From Patescibacteria group bacterium (GTDB lineage Bacteria > Patescibacteriota > Patescibacteriia > S139-126), in assembly GCA_015485755.1 (NCBI GenBank), contig WFTD01000123.1, forward strand, positions 1 to 5,055: a stretch of DNA of 5,055 nucleotides. The letters are read 5' to 3'. Both the position numbers and the translations under genes were made by a program. Below, piece by piece: positions 1-5,055 of the stretch. Below the pieces are notes generated by a model, which was given only the letters and a program-made list of their open reading frames with translations, made no database searches and was not told where the DNA came from. Numbering within the stretch: position 1 is the stretch's first letter; every line of letters begins with the position of its first letter.

Positions 1-212
1 AAATCATTTGGCAATGAATCAACCGATGGCAGCGGCGCTATTTGACCAACCGAAGAAGTGGAATTTTTGTCCTGCTGAAAAATATTATCAAACTTAGTGG
101 CGTCAACCTGATCGCTACCGCTCCTTTGCCGCAATAAGAAAATCACAGTTACCACAAAAACAATCGCCAAAATTATTAATAAAATTTTATCTTTTTTCGA
201 TATCTTGGCCAT
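1..212 (-). CDS. Membrane-anchored protein in the pilP position, N-terminal part only
   Basis: This partial gene runs off the left edge of the window; 70 codons are visible from an ATG at 212. The protein begins MAKISKKDKILLIILAIVFV, a short basic start followed by one hydrophobic segment at about residues 10-27. A polar stretch rich in Ser, Asp, Gln and Asn follows and ends near APLPSVDSLP. This is the layout of a small single-pass protein with a positive-inside N terminus and the rest outside the cytoplasm. The start overlaps the end of pilO by 26 bases in another frame, and no ribosome binding site is visible, so it is probably translated by coupling to pilO. It occupies the place of pilP in a classical pilMNOP operon. 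However, it lacks the lipobox cysteine of PilP lipoproteins, and the visible part is not recognisable as PilP. Function is unassigned; a role with the pilus alignment complex is inferred from position only. Confidence 0.75.
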   Translation of the reverse strand, partial: MAKISKKDKILLIILAIVFVVTVIFLLRQRSGSDQVDATKFDNIFQQDKNSTSSVGQIAPLPSVDSLPND

Positions 213-828
213 CAGTTTCGCTTAACTTATAATAAACAGTGCCATTGAGGCTAATAGCTGATAAGTCAGGAGAAAAAATGATATTCTGCAGATCAAACAA
301 CCGCAAATTTTTCTCTAAACTAGCCAAAATGCTTTTATAAAAACCATAGCTATCATCGCCCCTTTCTGCCAATAGCTGGGCGCTAACATCCATTGCTCTA
401 ATACCAACAGGCAAATCCAACTTCTGCTCTTCACCAATACCTGCTGAAGTGGAATCTTTTATTTTATTAACCTGAACAGACAACAATACTGAATTATTAG
501 CGCGAGCCAATGCGTCTAACTGAGTAAAAACAGTAGGGATGTCATCGCTTGGTGGCAAAACAATAGATAAAGTCTGCAAATAATCCTGATCTAATTTAGA
601 ATATTGCTCCAATAGTTTATCAGCTTGGGCTAATTTGTTCTTGGTTTTGCTTATTTTTTGCTCCAAGGCAATGCGCTGCTGGGTTACTTGTTTTTGTTCG
701 CCAAAAATCTTGTTGTGCAAAATAAAAACATAGCCCAAAACCAACCAAAGCAAAGCCACTACCATCGCGCTAAATGATAAATAGTTGCTCACAAATACTA
801 ATATTTTATTGGGCTTGTTATTAGTCAT
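187..828 (-). CDS. pilO: Type IV pilus inner-membrane assembly protein PilO
   Basis: This 213-residue protein is the PilO partner of PilN in the type IV pilus alignment complex, the scaffold that links cytoplasmic PilM to the pilus machinery. It has a short polar cytoplasmic N terminus, one membrane segment at about residues 17-37 (rich in Val, Leu and Ala), and a Gln/Lys/Leu heptad-like coiled coil at about 44-85. A ferredoxin-like domain follows. In it, LPPSDDIPTVFTQLDALA (91-108) matches the PilO pattern of a Leu-Pro turn followed by a helix. The stretch YGFYKSILASLEKNLRLFDL (161-180) matches the family's second helix, leading to the last strand at about 192-201. The length of about 210 residues is normal for the family. 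The ATG at 828 lies 5 bases after the pilN stop and has no Shine-Dalgarno sequence, which suggests coupled translation. Identification rests on fold layout, motifs and gene order; PilO sequences are poorly conserved. Confidence 0.88.
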   Translation of the reverse strand: MTNNKPNKILVFVSNYLSFSAMVVALLWLVLGYVFILHNKIFGEQKQVTQQRIALEQKISKTKNKLAQADKLLEQYSKLDQDYLQTLSIVLPPSDDIPTVFTQLDALARANNSVLLSVQVNKIKDSTSAGIGEEQKLDLPVGIRAMDVSAQLLAERGDDSYGFYKSILASLEKNLRLFDLQNIIFSPDLSAISLNGTVYYKLSETDGQDIEKR

Positions 829-833
829 GTTTA

Positions 834-2099
834 TTAATTAGTTTCAATTAATGGCCTGCCTTGGTTGTCACGTAAAAATAATTCTGGCTTAACAACTAAG
901 CTAATGTTAAATTCAATTGGCAACCTTTGCAGGGTGTCGCGCAATATTCTTTGTTGTTCAGAAAAAGTTGTGATAGTTGAGGTGGGCGTAGAAGTAGAGC
1001 CACTGCCTTGAATAACTGCATTGAGAACTTTTTCCATAATCTCACCCCGCGCCTCGCCGTCAATTGAAGCGTTATTAATCTCTACCTTAACTACCGCTGG
1101 ATGATTTTTAAAAACCAAAAACTGTTGGCGTACTGATTCATAGTCCTTAGCTTTAGCTGACAAAGAAATAGTTCCGCTTTTTGTTGCCCTAATGCTGTCA
1201 TAATAAACTGTGGTCAAAGTATTTTCTTCAATAAATTCAAGCAAATTTGTCCAGTAAATATGTTGGTCAAGTAATGATTTTATTTGGGAGACTGTCTGGT
1301 AGTAATCTGTCACCTCAACCAAGTCTTTTTGTTTCTGCGCTAGAGTTTGCTCTACTCTTTGCAAAGAAACCTCTAGTTCTTTTATTTTTCTAGTCCGACC
1401 AAATTTAATAAAATCAACTAAAAAATAAACAAAAACTACTAATAAAATTGATAAGAGCGAGGTCAAAGCAAAAGTGGTAAACATCTTTTTTTTATCAATC
1501 ACCGGAACGAATTCCTCTCTGATTAAATTAATATCATACTGGAATCCAACAATCTTATCTTTCTTAACTTTATTATTTCTCTGGTTGTCTTCAGAGTGTA
1601 ATCTAGGTGATTTGGGCTGTTTAGCGGAATTATTGCTAGTTGCGGTTATCTCTGGTGAAAGTTTGATGTCTTCCTTGTCTGGTTTTTTCTTGCTTAAAGA
1701 TGCTGGAGGTTGATTGGAATCTGGCTCTTTGTCGATCTGAGTGGAATTGTCTGCCTGGCTGGCAACTGATTTTTTTTGTTCAATCTCAACTGATGACTGT
1801 AATTTTTTCTGGTATAACTTACTCAAAGGGCTGCTTGTTTTTTTGATTTTTTGGACTGGATCAAGCTGAGGCAAGGGTTTGGCTAGCCCGCTGCTTTTCT
1901 TTCTTCCAAAGAATGACTTAATTTTATCAAACCAACTATTACCCTCTCTGTGTAAAAATTGAACTTGATCAGCGCTGCTTGTTTGAGTTGGTTTGGAATA
2001 CTCAACCTGACGAGGCCGCCTCGTTTTTTTCTTGCCCTTTTCCTTGTCATCCTTATGAGGCAAAAGTTCTATATTTTTATTATCTAAGTTATCAAACAT
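834..2099 (-). CDS. pilN: Type IV pilus assembly protein PilN with long N-terminal extension
   Basis: This 421-residue protein is about twice the usual PilN length. The PilN core starts near residue 188 with DINLIREE, the conserved tail that inserts into PilM in other bacteria. A membrane segment follows at about 207-230, then a Glu/Gln/Lys coiled coil at about 236-265 and a ferredoxin-like domain with YYDSIRATKSGTISLSAKA (299-317) and the strand VVKVEINNASI (336-346). Residues 1-185 are an added cytoplasmic region rich in Lys, Ser, Pro, Gln and Asp, and probably disordered. It holds a second motif resembling the PilM-binding tail, NIELLP (9-14), and an amphipathic-looking basic segment, WFDKIKSFFGRKK (56-68). 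A Ser/Thr-rich insertion at about 350-393 precedes the last strand, PIEFNISLVVKPELFL (394-409). The ATG at 2099 is 3 bases after the pilM stop. A weak AAGGGA at 2113-2118 lies 13 bases upstream of the ATG. The core assignment is firm from motif, topology and gene order; the roles of the added parts are unknown. Confidence 0.87.
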   Translation of the reverse strand: MFDNLDNKNIELLPHKDDKEKGKKKTRRPRQVEYSKPTQTSSADQVQFLHREGNSWFDKIKSFFGRKKSSGLAKPLPQLDPVQKIKKTSSPLSKLYQKKLQSSVEIEQKKSVASQADNSTQIDKEPDSNQPPASLSKKKPDKEDIKLSPEITATSNNSAKQPKSPRLHSEDNQRNNKVKKDKIVGFQYDINLIREEFVPVIDKKKMFTTFALTSLLSILLVVFVYFLVDFIKFGRTRKIKELEVSLQRVEQTLAQKQKDLVEVTDYYQTVSQIKSLLDQHIYWTNLLEFIEENTLTTVYYDSIRATKSGTISLSAKAKDYESVRQQFLVFKNHPAVVKVEINNASIDGEARGEIMEKVLNAVIQGSGSTSTPTSTITTFSEQQRILRDTLQRLPIEFNISLVVKPELFLRDNQGRPLIETN

Positions 2100-2102
2100 A
2101 TT

Positions 2103-3224
2103 TTATTCTAAATCCCTTAAAGCCAATCCGATTGACACTGCCAAGCGCGCGCCAATCTCCTCTAAAACAGACTTTAATTCAATTGGGTAAGAAACCTTAA
2201 ACCAAGGATCGCTCAAATAAACATTAACATTCAAAACCCGCTGTAAATATTCAGACAAATGAGGCAAATATGACGATCCTCCTACCAATAAAACTTTTTC
2301 TACTCCCCGCGAAGTCTGGCTCTGGTATAAACTAAATGAATACTTCACTTCGTTAATAATTGGATTGAGGGTTTGCTCAATAATCTTGGGAATGCTGCCG
2401 CCGCTGTTATTGTTTACAACGCCAATATCACGCTTAAACTGCTCAGCTCGCGATTGGTCAATACTCAAACTGGCAGAAATAGCTCTAGTCAAAGTCTCCC
2501 CGCCCGCATCTAAACTCCTGTTTAATATGGGGATGCCATTTTCAATAATACTAATAGAAGTAACCAAAGCTCCAATGTCTATTATCATGACCGGACTGCT
2601 TACATCCAACAACAAACTGCGCGCCAAAGCAAACGATTCTGTCTCCAAGCTAATTAAATTAAAACCAGCTTGCTTGAAAATATTAATATACTTACTAACC
2701 AAACTGCGCGGAGCCGCTGTTATTAAAACTCGCAAATCCTTGCTCGCCCCTTTATTTTTATCCGCATTGGAATTATTGTTATCGGCAGCGGAATCCTGCT
2801 GTTCTTTGGTTTTGTCTTTATTGCTATAATCGTTTTTTAATAATTTCCAATCCAAAATCATTTCCTCTAGCGGCATTGGTACAAATTTCTTCGCTTCCCA
2901 TTTGACTGCTTGAGCAATTTCTTTGCGTGGCATTTTTGGCAAAGACAAAATTGAACTAAAAACAGAAAAAGGCGGCAGGGCAGCAATAGCATTGGCAGTT
3001 GTTACTTTTGTTTCCTTCTTCAATCTTTTCAAAAGACCTACCACAATTTGCGTTTCCTCAGGTGAATTGTTGCGAACAATATCACCTGACCGCTCGGCTA
3101 TGCCGTAAGTTACCAGCCGAGGAGTTCCGCCTTGACCAGACAATTCAACTAGTTTGATGCTGGCCGTTCCCAAATCAATACCAACAAAATTGCCTTCCTT
3201 TTTTTTGAAAAAATTAAACTTCAT
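2103..3224 (-). CDS. pilM: Type IV pilus assembly protein PilM, actin-like ATP-binding protein
   Basis: This 373-residue cytoplasmic protein of the actin/FtsA fold binds ATP and the PilN N-terminal tail, and so anchors the pilus alignment complex to the cell interior. The phosphate-1 motif is GIDLGTASIKLVEL (15-28), the phosphate-2 motif is MIIDIGALVTSISI (213-226), and the adenosine motif is VLLVGGSSYLPHL (311-323). The family signature AVKWEAKKFVPMPLEEMILDW occupies 106-126. The length is close to the usual 350 or so residues. The excess is a Lys/Asp/Asn/Ser-rich low-complexity insertion at about 131-162, probably a surface loop. The ATG at 3224 places the nucleotide motif at the usual distance from the N terminus, and a purine-rich AGAGGT lies 12-17 bases before it. 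The gene follows the surface-protein gene after 36 bases that contain an extended -10 promoter, and leads directly into pilN and pilO. The assignment is strong. Confidence 0.95.
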   Translation of the reverse strand: MKFNFFKKKEGNFVGIDLGTASIKLVELSGQGGTPRLVTYGIAERSGDIVRNNSPEETQIVVGLLKRLKKETKVTTANAIAALPPFSVFSSILSLPKMPRKEIAQAVKWEAKKFVPMPLEEMILDWKLLKNDYSNKDKTKEQQDSAADNNNSNADKNKGASKDLRVLITAAPRSLVSKYINIFKQAGFNLISLETESFALARSLLLDVSSPVMIIDIGALVTSISIIENGIPILNRSLDAGGETLTRAISASLSIDQSRAEQFKRDIGVVNNNSGGSIPKIIEQTLNPIINEVKYSFSLYQSQTSRGVEKVLLVGGSSYLPHLSEYLQRVLNVNVYLSDPWFKVSYPIELKSVLEEIGARLAVSIGLALRDLE

Positions 3225-3236
3225 TTAAATTAAGTT

Positions 3237-3242
3237 ACCTCT
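3237..3242 (-). promoter_or_regulatory. Ribosome binding site of pilM
   Basis: On the minus strand this reads AGAGGT, complementary to the 3' end of 16S rRNA. It lies 12 bases before the ATG at 3224 (13 counting from GAGG), somewhat longer than the usual 5-9. It is the clearest Shine-Dalgarno-like site among the three pil genes. It sits close to the transcription start predicted from the promoter at 3247-3255, so it may be only partly present on that transcript and fully present on read-through RNA from upstream. Confidence 0.5.
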
Positions 3243-3246
3243 TTTT

Positions 3247-3255
3247 ATTATAGCA
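3247..3255 (-). promoter_or_regulatory. Extended -10 promoter before pilM
   Basis: On the minus strand the sequence is TTGTGC followed by TATAAT (3252-3247), which gives a perfect TGnTATAAT extended -10. Seventeen bases further up, only a poor -35 (GAGGCA) is found, inside the end of the upstream gene. That fits the known independence of extended -10 promoters from a good -35. The predicted start is near 3240-3241, giving a leader of about 17 bases before the pilM ATG. It lies in the 36-base gap after the surface-protein gene and would transcribe pilM, pilN, pilO and the gene after them. Confidence 0.65.
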
Positions 3256-3260
3256 CAATT

Positions 3261-4895
3261 TTACGGCCGTGCCTCACTAAACAATGGCAAGCTGGCTGAT
3301 AAATCTTTAAAGCCAGGGGGAGTGTTTAACAATAACCTGCCATCATACAACACTTTTTCTGAGGGGGTGTTGTCAATATCAGAATATGATCTTTGCAAAA
3401 ATATTTGCCTGCCCATTAAAATACCATTGACTACCAAAGAATTGTCAGCTGTTTTGCCAGTATAAATAGTGCCGCACCCAGTAGCAGCTGCGCTGTCACT
3501 CGTTGGACAAGCTGGTTCAGCTGGATCTCCCAATACAACATAATTACCAGCTACTTCGGTCACGCTAGGATCAATAAACAGGTCGCCTTCTACTATAAAA
3601 GCAAAGCTGGGCAAGCTGCTTAAACTGGAGACAGGAGCATTATCATAATAAACGTTATTATTTATATACAAATCACCCTTAATAATAAAAGTGGCGCTGC
3701 CGCCTGTTAAAGTCAAAGATCCGCCTTCCCCCAAAATAAAACTGCCGCTATAGCTTTTATCAACTATATACCTCTTGCCTCCGCCAGAAAAAGTTCCGCT
3801 CAACCCAGTGTTAGCTGACAAGTCAACATAACTGCCGTACTGATTGTTTTCTAGTTGTGACAAACCTGGCACATCCAATTTGCCAAAAATATTAAAATAA
3901 TTACGAGAAGATTTGGGCAAGTCAAACAACAAGGGATAACTAGTTGCTATATAAGATTTGATATCGCTAGGCTTGTATTTTTCTTCGCTGATAAAATTAA
4001 CTACATCTCCTCCAGCTAAAATAAGGTAAGTAGCGTTATAATTGCCTCCTGATGGCAGGGTCATAGAAGTTAAATTGTTACGCACATAAATATCACCGTC
4101 AACTGTTTGTAAATAAGGCACAGTAACTTTCACCGCCATATTTGGGCAAAGCCCCAGACCTCCGCTGCCAGCTCCAACCGTATTATCATCTACGCAAAAC
4201 CAGCCATAACCCCAAGCGTTATCTATATTAGTTAATCTAAAAGGCAGATTATAAGTCGGTTCAGTTAACCCGCTCCAAGCCAACCCCCAAATGTTTAGGG
4301 TAGAAGTAGAAAAATTAAGCCCATACTCACCTGTTTTTCCGCCAGTAGCAGTACCAATCTCTCCCCGCAAAGAAAGCCAGCCCAAATCATTTTTAAAACT
4401 AACAATTTTAGCCCATCCCCACACCTTGCCTCTATCATCATAAGTTGCCTTTACCTCACTAATGTTGCCAGGAATAACAGGCGGGGGGTTGGTGTAATGC
4501 CCTTGGCATGACCTGCCAAAACAAATATAACCAACACTATTTGACCAAGCCCAACCACTAATCTCTTTGTTGCCAAAATCAACATTTAAACCATAAGGGG
4601 CATAGCTGTAAGGCGGGTCAGGCCATTCATCATAACACTGCCCATACAAACTACAGCCTGGATCAGTGCTGCTATTGCAATGGCAGCTATTAAACGAAGT
4701 GAACCCATAGCCTGGCGACCAAGCAAAACCGGTCACATTGTCAGTGCGAGCTGAAAAACCCAAAGGAACAAAAGTAAATAAAATAAAAAAAAGAGACAAC
4801 AAAAAAGAGCTGGCAAACAATGTCCATGCCAACTTGTCATTGACTTTATTGGTTGAACTGTTTTGCAGTAAAAAAGACCAAAATAAACCAAGCAT
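3261..4895 (-). CDS. Exported surface protein with tryptophan-rich WAWS repeats and a beta-rich C-terminal domain
   Basis: Read from the ATG at 4895 this is 544 residues. An in-frame GTG at 4937 would add 14 residues but lies inside a strong predicted promoter, so I reject it. Positions below use the ATG as residue 1. A hydrophobic segment at about 24-46 ending LGFSA looks like a signal peptide or membrane anchor. Next comes a Trp-rich repeat region (about 54-240) with GFAWSPGYGFTSF (56-68), GWAWSNSVGYICF (114-126), GWAKIVSFKNDLGWLSL (160-176), IWGLAWSG (202-209) and AWGYGWFCVDD (227-237). The repeat region contains eight cysteines that could form disulfides outside the cell. From about 264 to 515 the protein is Gly/Ser/Asn-rich with beta-strand units such as DGDIYVRNNL, IIKGDLYINNN, IVEGDLFIDPS and LVVNGILMGRQIFLQRSY, suggesting a stacked beta or beta-helix domain. 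The end is LLLNTPPGFKDL and SEARP. I know similar unnamed proteins from Patescibacteria, but their function is not established. Its place beside pilMNO suggests a pilus-linked or surface role, by inference. Confidence 0.82.
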   Translation of the reverse strand: MLGLFWSFLLQNSSTNKVNDKLAWTLFASSFLLSLFFILFTFVPLGFSARTDNVTGFAWSPGYGFTSFNSCHCNSSTDPGCSLYGQCYDEWPDPPYSYAPYGLNVDFGNKEISGWAWSNSVGYICFGRSCQGHYTNPPPVIPGNISEVKATYDDRGKVWGWAKIVSFKNDLGWLSLRGEIGTATGGKTGEYGLNFSTSTLNIWGLAWSGLTEPTYNLPFRLTNIDNAWGYGWFCVDDNTVGAGSGGLGLCPNMAVKVTVPYLQTVDGDIYVRNNLTSMTLPSGGNYNATYLILAGGDVVNFISEEKYKPSDIKSYIATSYPLLFDLPKSSRNYFNIFGKLDVPGLSQLENNQYGSYVDLSANTGLSGTFSGGGKRYIVDKSYSGSFILGEGGSLTLTGGSATFIIKGDLYINNNVYYDNAPVSSLSSLPSFAFIVEGDLFIDPSVTEVAGNYVVLGDPAEPACPTSDSAAATGCGTIYTGKTADNSLVVNGILMGRQIFLQRSYSDIDNTPSEKVLYDGRLLLNTPPGFKDLSASLPLFSEARP

Positions 4896-4924
4896 GGGGA
4901 GGGCTGATAAAAACTTAACTCCCC
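4896..4924 (-). promoter_or_regulatory. Possible leader hairpin abutting the surface-protein start
   Basis: On the minus strand GGGGAG (4924-4919) and CTCCCC (4901-4896) form a perfect 6-bp inverted repeat around a 17-base loop. The 3' arm ends exactly at the ATG at 4895. The 5' arm coincides with the predicted transcription start and with the only Shine-Dalgarno-like purine run in the leader, so pairing would hide that run. The loop is long and the stem short, so this could be chance. No U-run follows, which argues against a terminator. Confidence 0.35.
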
Positions 4925-4927
4925 TTA

Positions 4928-4956
4928 ATAATACCACAAAAATATACTTTTTTCAA
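4928..4956 (-). promoter_or_regulatory. Promoter of the surface-protein gene (-35 plus extended -10)
   Basis: On the minus strand there is a -35 box TTGAAA (4956-4951), one mismatch from TTGACA. A 17-base spacer ends in TGG, and the -10 box is TATTAT (4933-4928). TG at 4936-4935 makes it an extended -10. All three elements are at ideal sigma-70 spacing. The -35 begins 3 bases after the stop codon of the upstream gene. The predicted start is at about 4921-4922, leaving a leader of about 26 bases to the ATG at 4895. The same TTGTGnTATWAT core recurs before pilM. Confidence 0.72.
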
Positions 4957-4959
4957 ATC

Positions 4960-5055
4960 CTAATAAAAATTAAAACCGACCAACAAACGAAAGAGCCAAT
5001 AAATAATAGGAGTGATCAACTGCCAACCAATAAAAATAAACATTATCACCAAAAT
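4960..5055 (-). CDS. C-terminal end of an unidentified membrane protein
   Basis: A minus-strand frame is open from the right edge of the window to a TAG at 4962-4960, giving 31 residues. They are strongly hydrophobic and aromatic, with ILVIMFIFIGWQLITPIIYW followed by LFRLLVGFNFY. This looks like one or two closely packed membrane segments at the C terminus, with a single Arg. It is too short to assign to a family. The reading as a gene is supported by its membrane-like composition and by the promoter that begins 3 bases after its stop, as expected at a gene boundary. It is transcribed in the same direction as everything else in the window. A chance open frame of this length in AT-rich DNA cannot be excluded. 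Confidence 0.55.
   Translation of the reverse strand: MLVIMFIFIGWQLITPIIYWLFRLLVGFNFY

Noticed and set aside
1474..1713. A 79-codon plus-strand open frame opposite pilN
   Set aside because: It is antisense to the PilN membrane segment and low-complexity linker; its Leu/Ser-rich product is what the complement of that region would give.
1979..2200. A 73-codon plus-strand open frame across the pilN-pilM junction
   Set aside because: It is antisense to two well-supported genes, with no recognisable domain or start signal.
2365..2829. A 154-codon plus-strand open frame opposite pilM
   Set aside because: It lies wholly antisense to the conserved pilM reading frame, has no ribosome binding site I can see, and its hydrophobic composition follows from the complement of Lys/Asp/Asn/Glu codons.
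2923..3108. A 61-codon plus-strand open frame opposite the N-terminal part of pilM
   Set aside because: It is antisense to conserved PilM sequence, and neither composition nor a start site supports it.
3254..3273. Small inverted repeat (GCAC / GTGC around an ACGGCCGT palindrome) at the end of the surface-protein gene, as a terminator
   Set aside because: The arms are only 4 bp, the palindrome lies in coding sequence, and no U-run follows on the minus strand. The downstream bases are better explained by the extended -10 promoter.
3261..4895. Surface protein as a type IV prepilin
   Set aside because: I see no prepilin peptidase site (Gly followed by Phe or Met and a Glu at position 5) before the hydrophobic segment, and the segment ends like a signal peptide rather than continuing as a pilin helix.
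1..5055. Alternative genetic code with UGA read as glycine, known in some Patescibacteria
   Set aside because: The genes read through to TAA or TAG in the standard code with no in-frame UGA needed. The absence of UGA stops among five visible stops is too small a sample to mean anything.

Overview
The window is an AT-rich, compactly coded bacterial segment in which every supported gene lies on the minus strand. In transcription order, from high to low coordinates, it holds: the last 31 codons of an unidentified membrane protein (4960-5055); a large exported tryptophan-repeat and beta-rich surface protein (3261-4895); three type IV pilus assembly genes, pilM (2103-3224), pilN (834-2099) and pilO (187-828); and the first 70 codons of a small membrane-anchored protein in the slot where pilP usually sits (1-212). 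No stretch over 300 bases lacks a gene. I see no tRNA, rRNA, CRISPR array, mobile element or intrinsic terminator.

The likely source is a member of the Candidate Phyla Radiation (Patescibacteria, Parcubacteria-like). The reasons are the AT-rich Lys/Asn/Ser-rich coding, the pilMNO genes next to a protein with WAWS / GW-S repeats of a kind I associate with these lineages, and PilN and PilM carrying long low-complexity additions. This is inferred from family knowledge; there is no marker gene in the window. The standard genetic code fits: the visible stops are TAA (four) and TAG (one).

PilM is an actin-like cytoplasmic ATP-binding protein. It should hold the N-terminal tail of PilN, which pairs with PilO through a coiled coil and ferredoxin-like domain outside the membrane. 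Together they form the inner alignment complex that couples the pilus motor and platform to the growing fibre. The upstream tryptophan-repeat protein is exported and may be a pilus-associated or cell-surface component; its role is unknown.

Two sites of the same form, TTGTGnTATWAT (an extended -10), lie just before the surface-protein gene and just before pilM. They suggest one transcript for the surface protein, possibly reading on into pilMNO, and a second start dedicated to pilMNO and the gene after it. The first promoter overlaps the GTG that would give the longest reading of the surface protein, so I place that protein's start at the ATG at 4895. The pilM-pilN-pilO-downstream junctions are 3 and 5 bases apart and then a 26-base overlap, with poor or absent ribosome binding sites, which points to translational coupling.
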